A stretch of DNA of 64,000 nucleotides from Chryseobacterium sp. Leaf404 (GCF_001424145.1 NZ_LMQM01000013.1:62001-126000), one strand, 5' to 3'. Shown: positions 27,003 to 36,867, counted from the stretch's first letter. Notes: generated by a model from the sequence alone, not told the origin. Made by a program: numbers and translations.

Positions 27003-28361
27003 ATGGAAAGTAAGAAAGAATTCTTTTTAGAATGCTACAAGCTGGGAATCATCAAATTTGGAAGATTTACTTTGAAAAGCGGTATCGAAAGTCCGTTTTA
27101 TGTAGATTTAAGACCATTGGCATCAGACCCGAAAATCCTTAAAAACCTCGCCAATTATCTTTTGGAAATGCTTCCGCTGGATAATTTTGATTTGATTTGT
27201 GGTGTTCCTTATGCTGCACTTCCAATGGCAACAGCGATGTCTCTTGAAAGTTATATTCCATTAATTATTAAAAGAAAAGAGGCGAAAAATTACGGAACCA
27301 AAAAACTGATCGAAGGAATTTACCAAAAAGGACAAAACTGTCTTTTGGTGGAAGACGTAATCACATCCGGAAAATCTTTAATCGAAACTATTGCCGAAGT
27401 AGAAAACGAAGATCTGAAAGTGGCTGATATTGTTGTGGTTTTAGACCGTGAACAGGGCGGAAAACAGCTTTTGGAAAGTAAAGGATTTAAAGTTCATACC
27501 CTTTTCAATATCTCGGAAGTCTGTACTATTCTTCAGGAAGAAGGCGAACTCTCTGATGAAGAAGTGAAAAGAATTCAGGACTTTTTGAAAGGAAATCACA
27601 TTCAGTTTGATGAGAAAAAGAGACTTTCTTATCAGGAAAAATTTGAAAACGCACAGCATTCTGTTTCCAAAAAATTGCTGGAAACAGCTTTGGCAAAAGA
27701 ATCAAATCTTATCGCATCAGCTGATGTGACAACTACTGACGAACTTTTGGCTTTGGCTGAAAAAGTGGGACCACACGTGATCGCTTTAAAAACACACATC
27801 GACATTATTTCAGATTTCGATTACGAAAAAACCATCGTTCCATTAAAAGCTTTGGCGCAAAAACACCGTTTTCTTTTGATGGAAGACCGCAAATTTGCTG
27901 ACATCGGAAACACGCAGGAACTTCAGTTTACAAGTGGCATTTTCAAAATTACAGACTGGGCGGACTTTGTCACTTCTCAAGTCATCGGCGGTTATGAATC
28001 TTTGGATTGCTTCAAAAATGTTGGCGTTGTTGCGATCGTTGGAATGTCTTCAAAAGGAACTTTGACCACAAGTACATACCGTGAAGAAGCTTTGAAAGTG
28101 GCGGCTTCGCATCCCAACGTGATTGGTGGAGTTTCTCAGAATCAGTTGCCGGACGAGATGTTGCTTTTCACGCCTGGAGTTAATTTAGCGGATTCTGGTG
28201 ACGGAAAAGGACAGCAGTACAATACTCCGGAGCACGTATTTAAAACGCTTCACACAGATTTCATCATTGTAGGAAGGGGAATTTATAAGTCCGAAAACCC
28301 TGAAGAAGCAGCTCTAACGTATAAGAACGAAGGCTGGAAAGCGTATCAGGATTCTTTATAG
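27003..28361 (+). CDS. pyrEF: bifunctional orotate phosphoribosyltransferase / OMP decarboxylase (UMP synthase type)
   Basis: This single 452-residue protein covers the last two steps of UMP synthesis. Residues 1 to about 205 are PyrE, with the PRPP loop LLVEDVITSGKSLIETI. Residues from about 215 are OMP decarboxylase, with ALKTHIDIISDF, the catalytic segment MEDRKFADIGNT, a WADFVTSQVIGG stretch, LTTSTYREEAL, LFTPGVNLADSGDGKGQQYN and the phosphate-binding IIVGRGIYKS. The domain order and the wording of the PyrF motifs closely resemble eukaryotic UMP synthase rather than free bacterial PyrF. A 69-bp repeat region with a hairpin follows the stop. Confidence 0.93.
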   Translation: MESKKEFFLECYKLGIIKFGRFTLKSGIESPFYVDLRPLASDPKILKNLANYLLEMLPLDNFDLICGVPYAALPMATAMSLESYIPLIIKRKEAKNYGTKKLIEGIYQKGQNCLLVEDVITSGKSLIETIAEVENEDLKVADIVVVLDREQGGKQLLESKGFKVHTLFNISEVCTILQEEGELSDEEVKRIQDFLKGNHIQFDEKKRLSYQEKFENAQHSVSKKLLETALAKESNLIASADVTTTDELLALAEKVGPHVIALKTHIDIISDFDYEKTIVPLKALAQKHRFLLMEDRKFADIGNTQELQFTSGIFKITDWADFVTSQVIGGYESLDCFKNVGVVAIVGMSSKGTLTTSTYREEALKVAASHPNVIGGVSQNQLPDEMLLFTPGVNLADSGDGKGQQYNTPEHVFKTLHTDFIIVGRGIYKSENPEEAALTYKNEGWKAYQDSL

Positions 28362-28379
28362 AAGTCCATTACATATCAT

Positions 28380-28548
28380 AAGCTCCGCAGGAGCGAAATC
28401 AACGGCACAGGGTAAAGCCCTGTGTTTTTCTTATCAGTAATTCTCAAAAAGCCCTGAAGGAGTGACATCATTAGCATAAGGTTAAGCCCTGTGTCTACCG
28501 TATCAGTCATTTGCAGAAAACCCTAAAGGGACGACATCAAAATTGCAT
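28380..28548. repeat. 69-bp tandem repeat, about 2.4 units
   Basis: Units begin near 28383, 28452 and 28521, exactly 69 bases apart. Shared blocks are the GGAGcGAaATC / GGAGTGACATC / GGGACGACATC segment, AAGCCCTGTGT and TATCAGT. The first unit contains the hairpins GCTCC-gca-GGAGC and CACAGGG-taaag-CCCTGTG, the latter followed by TTTTT and able to terminate pyrE-pyrF. It fills much of the 323-base gap before the next gene; the rest is A/T-rich and includes a TATATTTG -7 box at 28660-28667. Confidence 0.75.
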
Positions 28549-28684
28549 TTATTAAGATGAAACTTTTCGACCTGAAGAAAGGATTTTGTGAATTTATAAC
28601 CGTTCTTTTCAGACTTAAAATAAATTTATAATATGATTAATTTTAAATCTAAAATACGCTATATTTGATGCTTTATCAGGCATT

Positions 28685-31501
28685 TTGAAAAAGTTCAGCA
28701 TCGTTATTATTTCGTTTTTAGGGTTTGTACAGATTTCTGCACAGAAAGACAGTATTTTTATCAGTGCTCAATTTTCTGATGACCGGAAATTTCTGGATAT
28801 TGAGCAGAGAATTGTTTACCACAACCACTCTCATAAAGATCTGGAAAGCCTGAAACTTCTTAACTGGATTTCTGCTTACAACAACCGCAAAACTGCTCTG
28901 GTCTACCGAAAACTGGAGGATAGAAATAATAAACTTCATTTTGCAAAAAAGGAGGAACTGGGCAAATTGAAGGAGATTACGATCACCCAAGATGGACAGA
29001 ATTTTATTTTGGAAAAAAAAGACACCGAAAATCTTTACTTACCACTTCAAAATCCTTTAAAATCAGGAGAATCTGTCGTTTTAAATTTAAAATATAAACT
29101 TCAGCTTCCCGATAAGAAATTTACGGGTTACGGAACTTCAGATACCAGTACTTCGCTAAAATATTTCTTCATCGTCCCCGATCATTTCGACAGTGCAAAT
29201 AATCTGAGCAGGAATTATCTCGACATTGAAGAAACTGTGAATTTTAACACATTCTGGAAAATTGATCTGAGTTTACCTCCGGAATTTTACGCTCAGGGAA
29301 ACCTTAATCAGACTGCTGGTAATTCTTTTGAAGGCTATCTTGATTCTGATCCCGAATTTATTATATCGAAAGATAAATTTCCTGTTTTAAATATCAGTGC
29401 CGAGAGTTTTAAAACAGAAATAAAATTAGGCTACAACATCAGCGAACAGGAAAAACAGAATCTTGAATTCTTCCTTCCACTGCAGATGAAATTTATCGAA
29501 GACCGCATCGGGAATATCCCGGAAAGGCTTTTTATTTCTGAAAAATTCAGAGCTAAAGAAGACTTTTTTGGTAATAACGACATCAGTTTCTGGAAATTTA
29601 ATTTCAAACTTTTTACGGATGCGGAGAAAGTGGATCAGGATTATTTCGGGATTATTTCTAAAAAAGTTTTAGACGAAAAAATTATTGCTGATAAACAGAA
29701 TCACCACTGGTTTAAAAACGGATTGAAATCTTATCTCGAAATTCAATATCTGAAGAAATTCTACCGCGATGCCAAATTACTGGGAAACATCACGGAGACA
29801 AAAGTTTTAGGAATAAAACCTGTAAAGTTTTTTCACGCGTCAAAAGTAAAGCTGCTGGACCGCTACGGATTGGCGTATCAATACATCATGACGCAGAATC
29901 TCGATCAGAAAATCGGGGAAAAGTTTTCTGAGCTGAGCAATTTTAATGATATGGCGATTTCCAATTTTGAAACAGGGAGTCTTTTCAGCTACACTGCCGA
30001 TAAAATGGGTGAATCTCAATTTAATTCTTTGCTTAAAAATTATATTTCTGAGAATACAGACGCGCAGATTGATCCGGAAGATTTTCTGAAAATTCTTGAG
30101 GAAAATGAGAAATCATCAGCCTATTTCAGTGACTTTCTAAAACAGAAAAACCGCGATAATTTCAGGCTTAAAAATTTTAAATCTAAAAATGACTCTATTG
30201 AAGTACGGATTGTGAAAAATACTTCGGAGGCCATCCCTGTAAAGCTTGAAACGCAAAACCGTGCAGGTTCTACAACCTCTTACTGGGTGGAAACAGAGAA
30301 AGATGAAAGGCTCAAAACCTTTGAAATTCCTGCAGAAGATATTTATAAAATTACATTGAACAACGGATACATCTTTCCGGAGCCTAACTACAGAGACAAT
30401 TATCTTTACACAAAAGGTATTTTCTCCAATTCAAAAAAGATCAAATTTAAACTCATCAAAGATATTCCGAATCCTGAGTTTAATGAAATATACCTCAACC
30501 CCAGAATCCGCTTCAGCAATGCTTATGACAAGTTTCTGCTGGGAATGAACTTTAGAAATGAATCGCTTTTTGACCAGAAATTTGCCTATTCTCTTACGCC
30601 GTATTACAGTACAGGAACAGGAAAAATGGTGGGAACAGGCGGGGTATCCTACTCTATTCTTCCAGCTGAAAGTTTTATCAGAGCTTTAACCTTAGGTGTT
30701 TCTGCGGCTCAGTTTCATTATGACTATGAGCTGGCTTATTCCCGGGCTTCGGCATCGGCGGGAATCAGTTTTCAAAAGAACCCGAGAAGTACAGTGAGCC
30801 GTGGCGTTGCGATTTCATACAATTATTATCAGCGAGATCTGAGTGCAAAGATGATTGCCAACCTGGATTATTCTAAGTACAATCTGTGGAGTGTGGGCTA
30901 CGGATATACCGACAACCAGATGATTCATGAGAAAAGTGTGAGCATCAGCACTCAGGGGATGGAAGATTACAACAAAATTACCGCTGAAGCCTTCTACCGA
31001 TGGGAATTTGCACCAAAACAGAAATTAAGCCTGAGACTGTTTGCAGGATATTTTGCAAGAAACAAAACCAGAAACAACACGTTTAATTACGGAATTTCAA
31101 GAGTGTCAGATTATTCTTTTTCTTATAATCTCTTAGGTCAAAGCGCCACGGAAGGATTGCTTTCCCAGCAGTATGTTTTGGCAGACGGAGGTTTTAAATC
31201 ATTCATTCCCGGATCTGTGAACCAATGGATTACTTCCTTCAATCTCGACACGAGTGTTTGGAAAATGATTCACGTCTATGCCGATGCAGGAGTTTATAAA
31301 AACAAAAATTTTGATCCAAAATTCATCTGGGATTCGGGTCTGAAAGTACGTGTAATCCCTGATTTTCTTGAAGTGTATCTTCCCGTACAGTCGAGTTTAG
31401 GATTTGAGCCTGGGTTTAAAGATTACGGCAAAAGAATAAGGTATACATTAATTTTAAATTTGGGAACGATAATTAATGCAGCGAGGAGAGGCTGGTATTA
31501 A
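28685..31501 (+). CDS. outer membrane protein with M1-peptidase-like front half and C-terminal barrel
   Basis: This 938-residue protein has a signal peptide (KKFSIVIISFLGFVQISAQ). Residues of about 20-480 resemble the N-terminal and catalytic domains of M1 aminopeptidases: LPLQNPLKSGESVVLNLKY, and WFKNGLKSYLE at 342-352 in the position of the family's WLNEGFATYLE. The zinc motif HExxH is nowhere in the protein, and the third-ligand Glu is Asn345, so catalysis is unlikely. From about residue 590 the protein becomes a beta-barrel ending in TLILNLGTIINAARRGWY. It starts with TTG 28685, since no in-frame ATG gives the signal peptide, 17 bases after a TATATTTG box. The function is unknown. Confidence 0.65.
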   Translation: MKKFSIVIISFLGFVQISAQKDSIFISAQFSDDRKFLDIEQRIVYHNHSHKDLESLKLLNWISAYNNRKTALVYRKLEDRNNKLHFAKKEELGKLKEITITQDGQNFILEKKDTENLYLPLQNPLKSGESVVLNLKYKLQLPDKKFTGYGTSDTSTSLKYFFIVPDHFDSANNLSRNYLDIEETVNFNTFWKIDLSLPPEFYAQGNLNQTAGNSFEGYLDSDPEFIISKDKFPVLNISAESFKTEIKLGYNISEQEKQNLEFFLPLQMKFIEDRIGNIPERLFISEKFRAKEDFFGNNDISFWKFNFKLFTDAEKVDQDYFGIISKKVLDEKIIADKQNHHWFKNGLKSYLEIQYLKKFYRDAKLLGNITETKVLGIKPVKFFHASKVKLLDRYGLAYQYIMTQNLDQKIGEKFSELSNFNDMAISNFETGSLFSYTADKMGESQFNSLLKNYISENTDAQIDPEDFLKILEENEKSSAYFSDFLKQKNRDNFRLKNFKSKNDSIEVRIVKNTSEAIPVKLETQNRAGSTTSYWVETEKDERLKTFEIPAEDIYKITLNNGYIFPEPNYRDNYLYTKGIFSNSKKIKFKLIKDIPNPEFNEIYLNPRIRFSNAYDKFLLGMNFRNESLFDQKFAYSLTPYYSTGTGKMVGTGGVSYSILPAESFIRALTLGVSAAQFHYDYELAYSRASASAGISFQKNPRSTVSRGVAISYNYYQRDLSAKMIANLDYSKYNLWSVGYGYTDNQMIHEKSVSISTQGMEDYNKITAEAFYRWEFAPKQKLSLRLFAGYFARNKTRNNTFNYGISRVSDYSFSYNLLGQSATEGLLSQQYVLADGGFKSFIPGSVNQWITSFNLDTSVWKMIHVYADAGVYKNKNFDPKFIWDSGLKVRVIPDFLEVYLPVQSSLGFEPGFKDYGKRIRYTLILNLGTIINAARRGWY

Positions 31502-31517
31502 AAGAATATAAATCATA

Positions 31518-31547
31518 AAAAAACAGCTGCATTTCCGCAGCTGTTTT
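31518..31547. terminator. bidirectional terminator
   Basis: AAAACAGCTGC and GCAGCTGTTTT form a perfect 11-bp stem around a six-base loop, between converging genes. Confidence 0.9.
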
Positions 31548-31570
31548 GTATTTATATCTGAAACTGAAAC

Positions 31571-32311
31571 TTAGTCTTTCAAAATTTTCTGAGAAATCGG
31601 CTCGTTGTTTACGATACCTGTTACGATATAGTTTCCTTTAGCCAATTCAGCAACGTTTAATGCAGATCCGTTTTTCACATCACCCGTTTTAACGATCGCT
31701 CCTGATAAAGTATACACTTTGATATCTCTCACATCAGAACCGAAAACGATTTCGTTGTTTTTTACTAAAGTGTTTTTTATAAAATTTGGAGTTAATTTTT
31801 TGAAGTCTGCAACAGCTAAACTACCCGAAGTATAAGTTACATCTAATGATGTCATACGCAACTGAGTATTAGATCCTACAACATTGTTTCTGATAGCAAT
31901 TGATGTACCAGCAGTTATACCTGAAATTGTATAGGTATTGCCTGATAATGTGGCAGCTTGATAAGCTCCCCCATTAATACTGTACTGGACAGGAGGTGTG
32001 TAGGTTGCAACAGCATTTATAGTTAAAGATGTGATTGTATTACCCGTTGAAGGAGTAATAGTAAGACTGTTACCATCGCCTCCGGTAGCGTCAGAATACA
32101 TTCTGAAAGTACTACCACTATTATAATATGCTGGAGCTGTGGCAGATGAATTTTGAGCCGCAACATAGCTCAAATTAGCATCAATATTTCCAGTTGTAAC
32201 AAGAGCAGCGTTAGCAAAACCCTGATTTGCCCATACAAAATTTACTGTAGTCTGAGCGTTGAAAGCTGCAGATATAATAACAGCAGCAAATAAAGAATAG
32301 ATTTTTTTCAT
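31571..32311 (-). CDS. secreted protein with T9SS C-terminal sorting domain
   Basis: This 246-residue protein has a signal peptide ending near AAFNAQ and a middle domain of about 140 residues rich in Thr, Ser, Ala and Asn, likely all beta (SYVAAQNSSATAP, SGITAGTSIAIRNN). Its C-terminal type A T9SS domain has FGSDVRDIKVYTLSGAIVK, ELAKGNYIVTGI and a basic end. The middle domain is not recognised. It is monocistronic with its own promoter and a shared terminator. Confidence 0.82.
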   Translation of the reverse strand: MKKIYSLFAAVIISAAFNAQTTVNFVWANQGFANAALVTTGNIDANLSYVAAQNSSATAPAYYNSGSTFRMYSDATGGDGNSLTITPSTGNTITSLTINAVATYTPPVQYSINGGAYQAATLSGNTYTISGITAGTSIAIRNNVVGSNTQLRMTSLDVTYTSGSLAVADFKKLTPNFIKNTLVKNNEIVFGSDVRDIKVYTLSGAIVKTGDVKNGSALNVAELAKGNYIVTGIVNNEPISQKILKD

Positions 32312-32353
32312 GACTTAATTATTTAAAATTTTAATTATTAATAATTTACGAAG

Positions 32354-32385
32354 CAAAATTAATGCTAAAATTCCTGATTACACAA
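32354..32385 (-). promoter_or_regulatory. promoter of the T9SS cargo gene
   Basis: On the minus strand a TTG (32385-32383) lies 21 bp from TAATTTTG (32361-32354), a full match to the Bacteroidota -33/-7 pattern. The leader would be about 36 bases. Confidence 0.55.
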
Positions 32386-32470
32386 TAAAGAGATTAAATT
32401 ATTGTTAATAGTGCTAAAAATCATTTGTACCGTTTTTTTAGCTATTTTTACATCTTATTTCTGAAAGCGG

Positions 32471-35400
32471 TTGCGCAGCTATTATATCACTTTTGTGTTG
32501 GTTATTATGGGGTTATTTACAGGTAATGCTCAAATATTCACATGGAAAAATCCCAACCTCCCCAAAGATTCAATAAAATCTGACAGCGCACTTGCCGCAA
32601 AAACAGACAGCGTAATTTTTACAAGGCTTAGCCGCGATCTTTTCACTAAAGACACAATGGATTTTGTGAAAACCAAAAACAGAATTATCATCGATGAAGC
32701 TGTTTTGGCAAAGAATGACAAGTCACGATTTTTAGGAGAATTAAATTCCAAAGGTTCTATTATCCGTGGTATTACTTTTGGAAATAATCAGGGGCAGTCT
32801 GTGCAGAGCTCAATGGATCTCCAGATTTCGGGGAAGCTTTCAAAAGACGTTACCATTCTGGCGAGTATTTCAGATCACAATCTTCCTATTCAGGCAGACG
32901 GTTACACGCAAACGCTTGAAGAGTTCGACAAAATCTACATGCAGCTAAATATAAAGGATAAATCTATCCTGAGGGCAGGGCATCTGGATTTGGTAGACAA
33001 CAAAAATTATTTCGCCAAATACCAGCGGCGAAGCATGGGACTTCAGTTTCAGACTGAATTCGGGAAGGAAAATAAAACCTTCACAGACATCTCGATGGGC
33101 GTTGCCCGAAGTGAATTTCACCGTATCCGTTTTCAGGGTGTGGAAGGGAATCAGGGACCTTACCGGCTTACCGGAAAAAACGGTGAACAGTTTATCACCT
33201 TGATTTCCGGTTCGGAGCAGGTTTTCATCGATGGAATTTTAATGAAAAGAGGAGAAAATCAGGATTACGTCATTAATTATAATACCGGCGAGGTGACGTT
33301 TACCAGTTTCAGACCGATCTTCCAGCAGAATTTCATAACCATTTCCTATAACTATACTAACCGAAATTACTCCCGCTACCTCTTCACAGGAAAGGTGGAA
33401 CACAAAAGGGAAAAAATGAGAATCGGGCTTAACTGGTTCATGGAAAATGATAATAAAAATGCTCCTTTAGCTTTAAATTTATCCAAAGAAGACGAAAAGA
33501 TTCTTGCCGACGCGGGAAATGATCCTAACCTGATGTATGCACCTTCAGCTGTACAAACAGAATATGACGTCAATAAAATCCTCTACCGTCTGGTGCAGGA
33601 TCCAAATGGAAACTTCTACCAGTTTTCTACCGATGTAAATGAGGTCTTATTTACGCTTTCATTTACCTATTTCGGAGCCAATCTGGGAGATTACAAAGTA
33701 GCGCAAACTACCAATAACGGAAGAGTTTTTGAATATGTAGGCCCGAATTTAGGAGATTACAGAGCTGTACGAAAACTGCCTGCTCCGGAAAAATCTCAGG
33801 TCTATACCATGAATTCTGAGTTCCTTTTAAAAGACGGAAAAATTGGGGCTGACTTTTCTCTAAGCAATTATGATATCAATCTTTTTTCATCGAAAGATTC
33901 AGACAAAAATATTGGATATGCGGGTAGAGTTTTCGGGAACAAAACATTTGGTAAAAAGAACTGGAAAGGAACCCCGAGTTTTGAATATCAATACATCGAC
34001 AGGCAGTTCAGAATATTAGACCGAATCAATGATGTAGAATTTTCAAGAGATTTCAACCTTGCGCAGGAGTTCAGCAACAGAACGCAAAACCGTTTTATCT
34101 TCAGCTTTTTAAACAGGTGGAATAATAAATCTGTTTTAAACTACAGACTCAATTACCTCGATGAGCGTGATTCTTACAAAGGAATCAAAAATGATCTTGA
34201 TTTCGGATGGATTAGAAATAAATTCTTCACCAAAGGAAGTTTATCTTATTTAAATACCAATGCAACGCTTCAGGACACCAAATTCATCCGTGGTGGCGCC
34301 TCTTCAGAATACACCGGGAAAAAAGGCAGCTGGACGGTAGGCGGAAGCATGGAGCACAACGAAAAATACTACAACAACACGCAGCTGATGGACGTCACAA
34401 GTTTCAGCTGGAGAGAGGTTTTTGTTCAGAAAAAAATTGGTGACTCTGCGAGAACCAGACTTTTGACGAAAGCGTATTTAAGAGATAACGATTCTGTGCG
34501 GGACAACAGCCTTCAGAACATCAACAGAATTTTAGGTTTTATGGCGGAAAGTCAGTTGATTAAAAATGAGAAAACCACTTTGACGGCATTGGTTCACTAC
34601 AGAAAGTTTTTTAATCAGACTGGGCTTGCAGATTTAAGTAGAAACAACGATTTTGTAGTCGGAAACATTCTATACAATCAGCAGCTTTTCAGAAACGGTG
34701 CGAGATTGCAGGCTTTTTATGAATTAGGAAACGGACAGGAAGCTCAGCGGGAATTCCAGTACATTAAAGTTACCGACGGACAGGGCGTTTATAAATGGAC
34801 TGATTACAACGGCGACGGCGTGCAGCAGCTCGATGAATTTGAGATTGCCGAATACTCAGATCTGGCTCAGTACATCAGGATTTACACCAATTCTGTGAGG
34901 TATTTGCCTTCCAACAAAAATAAACTTCAGCTGGCTCTGTTTGTTAACCCTTCCATAGTTTTTGATTCTGAAAACAAATTTTTGAAGCGCTGGAATTTTA
35001 ATATTTCACTGAACTCTCAAAACTCATATCTGAAGAGAGAAAAAGTTTTGGTACTCAATCCTTTTGAGAAAAGTGACGATCAGATTTTAAAGAATCAGAA
35101 TATTTTAACCTCGGTACAGTTTAATCCTACAGAAAAATCTGGCTGGAATGGGAATTACCGTTTTATTTCAAACAACAACCTCATCAATGCCAACTTCAGT
35201 AACGAAGAAAGAAAACAGAAATCTCATTTTGTGAATCTTGGCTATTGGTTTAATAAAGAATTCAGAATCGACTGGGAAAACTCTGTGCATGAGCTTAAAA
35301 ATTCTTCCCAGCTTTTTGCGACGAGAGATTATATTTTAAATAATTTTGAAACCAAACCCAAAGCAACGTATAAGTTTACAGATTCTGTACAGGCAGAATT

Positions 35401-35728
35401 TTCTTCCGCTTTCCGTGAGAAAAAACGTACGGATGGTGAAGAACTTCTGAAAGCATTTGACATCACCGGAACCGTGCAATGGGAACGCAAGAAAACTTCG
35501 ATAAGAGCCAATTTCTCATTCATCAACAATGATTTTACTGGAAACAGCTTCAGTATTGTAGGAAATCAAATGCTGGACGGGTTAAAACCTGGGAAAAACC
35601 AGGTTTGGAGCGTATTCATTCAGCAGTCGCTCAATTCTTTTATACAGTTGAATCTCAACTACGAGGGCAGAAATTCCGGTGAGCGCACCATTCACATTGG
35701 AAGTATGCAGGTGAAAGCGAGTTTTTAG
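32471..35728 (+). CDS. very large outer membrane beta-barrel protein, unknown function
   Basis: This 1085-residue protein has a signal peptide ending near FTGNAQ and an extended N-terminal region. From about residue 90 there is a long run of amphipathic strands: GSIIRGITFGNNQG, VQSSMDLQISGKLSKDVTIL and DFSLSNYDINLF. A GDGVQQLDEFE segment resembles a calcium-binding loop. The end, STIHIGSMQVKASF-like (RTIHIGSMQVKASF), suits barrel insertion. Similar big proteins are common in Bacteroidota without assigned function. The TTG at 32471 is taken as the start because it alone keeps the basic front of the signal peptide; the next ATG is at 32506. Confidence 0.7.
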   Translation: MRSYYITFVLVIMGLFTGNAQIFTWKNPNLPKDSIKSDSALAAKTDSVIFTRLSRDLFTKDTMDFVKTKNRIIIDEAVLAKNDKSRFLGELNSKGSIIRGITFGNNQGQSVQSSMDLQISGKLSKDVTILASISDHNLPIQADGYTQTLEEFDKIYMQLNIKDKSILRAGHLDLVDNKNYFAKYQRRSMGLQFQTEFGKENKTFTDISMGVARSEFHRIRFQGVEGNQGPYRLTGKNGEQFITLISGSEQVFIDGILMKRGENQDYVINYNTGEVTFTSFRPIFQQNFITISYNYTNRNYSRYLFTGKVEHKREKMRIGLNWFMENDNKNAPLALNLSKEDEKILADAGNDPNLMYAPSAVQTEYDVNKILYRLVQDPNGNFYQFSTDVNEVLFTLSFTYFGANLGDYKVAQTTNNGRVFEYVGPNLGDYRAVRKLPAPEKSQVYTMNSEFLLKDGKIGADFSLSNYDINLFSSKDSDKNIGYAGRVFGNKTFGKKNWKGTPSFEYQYIDRQFRILDRINDVEFSRDFNLAQEFSNRTQNRFIFSFLNRWNNKSVLNYRLNYLDERDSYKGIKNDLDFGWIRNKFFTKGSLSYLNTNATLQDTKFIRGGASSEYTGKKGSWTVGGSMEHNEKYYNNTQLMDVTSFSWREVFVQKKIGDSARTRLLTKAYLRDNDSVRDNSLQNINRILGFMAESQLIKNEKTTLTALVHYRKFFNQTGLADLSRNNDFVVGNILYNQQLFRNGARLQAFYELGNGQEAQREFQYIKVTDGQGVYKWTDYNGDGVQQLDEFEIAEYSDLAQYIRIYTNSVRYLPSNKNKLQLALFVNPSIVFDSENKFLKRWNFNISLNSQNSYLKREKVLVLNPFEKSDDQILKNQNILTSVQFNPTEKSGWNGNYRFISNNNLINANFSNEERKQKSHFVNLGYWFNKEFRIDWENSVHELKNSSQLFATRDYILNNFETKPKATYKFTDSVQAEFSSAFREKKRTDGEELLKAFDITGTVQWERKKTSIRANFSFINNDFTGNSFSIVGNQMLDGLKPGKNQVWSVFIQQSLNSFIQLNLNYEGRNSGERTIHIGSMQVKASF

Positions 35729-35853
35729 ATTTGATTCTGTTTTTTTAACTTTGGCAGAACTGCAATATTCTGAAAATTTCTAGGCTGATTTCCGCTTATT
35801 CTTACCGATAACAGCAATAGAAAATTTCAAAATGCTGAAAGTTTAGAATTTTG

Positions 35854-35861
35854 TAAATTTG
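35854..35861 (+). promoter_or_regulatory. -7 box (TAAATTTG) directly before dusB
   Basis: An exact TAnnTTTG box ends four bases before the dusB ATG, identical in spacing to fmt and aroC. A leaderless mRNA is likely. Confidence 0.55.
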
Positions 35862-35865
35862 CACC

Positions 35866-36867
35866 ATGATAAAAATTGGCAACATAGAACTGCCGGAATT
35901 TCCGCTTTTGCTTGCACCTATGGAGGATGTGAGCGACCCGCCGTACAGAAGACTGTGCAAAATGCACGGTGCAGATATGATGTACTCAGAATTTATCTCT
36001 TCTGAAGGGTTGATCCGTGACGCGATGAAAAGCCGTAAAAAGCTGGATATCTTCGATTATGAAAGACCTGTAGGAATCCAGATTTTTGGTGGTGATGAAG
36101 AAGCAATGGCGATGTCTGCAAGAATTGTAGAGACTGTAAACCCCGATTTGGTAGACATTAATTTTGGTTGCCCAGTAAAAAAAGTGGTTTGCAAAGGCGC
36201 CGGCGCCGGAGTTTTGAAAGATGTTGACATGATGGTTCGTCTAACGAAAGCAGTCGTAAGTTCTACAAGCCTTCCTGTAACCGTGAAAACCCGTTTGGGA
36301 TGGGACAGCAACTCAATCAACATCGATGAGGTGGCTGAACGTCTTCAGGAAACAGGAATTAAAGCTTTGACGATTCATGCAAGAACGCGTGGACAGATGT
36401 ATAAAGGTGAAGCCGACTGGAATCACATCTCAAGAATCAAACAGAATCCCAATATTGAAATTCCTATTTTCGGGAACGGTGACATCGATTCTCCTGAAAA
36501 AGCACTGGAATATAAAAATAAATACGCTTGTGATGGAATCATGATTGGCCGTGCCGCCATCGGTTATCCCTGGATTTTTAATGAAATCAAACATTTCTTT
36601 GCCACCGGAGAAAATCTGGATGCACCGAAAATTGCAGACCGCCTTTTGGCAGTTCGACAGCACGCTGAGTGGAGTGCCGAATGGAAAGGTGAAAAACTGG
36701 GACTGATTGAAATGAGACAGCATTACAGCAATTATTTCAGAGGAGTTCCTCACTTTAAAGATTTCAGAAGAAAGTTTCTGGAAGTGTATTCTTTGGTTGA
36801 AATGGATGAAGTGATTAAAGAAACTCAGGAGTTTTACGAGGAGTTTCAGGCTGAGGCTAAGGTTTAG
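35866..36867 (+). CDS. dusB: tRNA dihydrouridine synthase
   Basis: This FMN-dependent enzyme reduces specific uridines in tRNA. The 333-residue protein has a TIM barrel beginning LLLAPMEDVSDPPYRRLC. It carries the substrate-binding motif DINFGCPVKKVVCKGAGAG, whose Cys is the catalytic acid, then PVTVKTRLGW, IHARTRGQMY, FGNGDIDSPEKAL and DGIMIGRAAIGYPWIF, and a C-terminal helical domain. Its last residues (QAEAKV) are encoded by the first units of a hexanucleotide repeat, so the C-terminus may vary between strains. Confidence 0.94.
   Translation: MIKIGNIELPEFPLLLAPMEDVSDPPYRRLCKMHGADMMYSEFISSEGLIRDAMKSRKKLDIFDYERPVGIQIFGGDEEAMAMSARIVETVNPDLVDINFGCPVKKVVCKGAGAGVLKDVDMMVRLTKAVVSSTSLPVTVKTRLGWDSNSINIDEVAERLQETGIKALTIHARTRGQMYKGEADWNHISRIKQNPNIEIPIFGNGDIDSPEKALEYKNKYACDGIMIGRAAIGYPWIFNEIKHFFATGENLDAPKIADRLLAVRQHAEWSAEWKGEKLGLIEMRQHYSNYFRGVPHFKDFRRKFLEVYSLVEMDEVIKETQEFYEEFQAEAKV

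Noticed and set aside
28380..28548. CRISPR array
   Set aside because: Only 2.4 diverged units of 69 bases with no constant repeat and no spacers; no cas genes are present.
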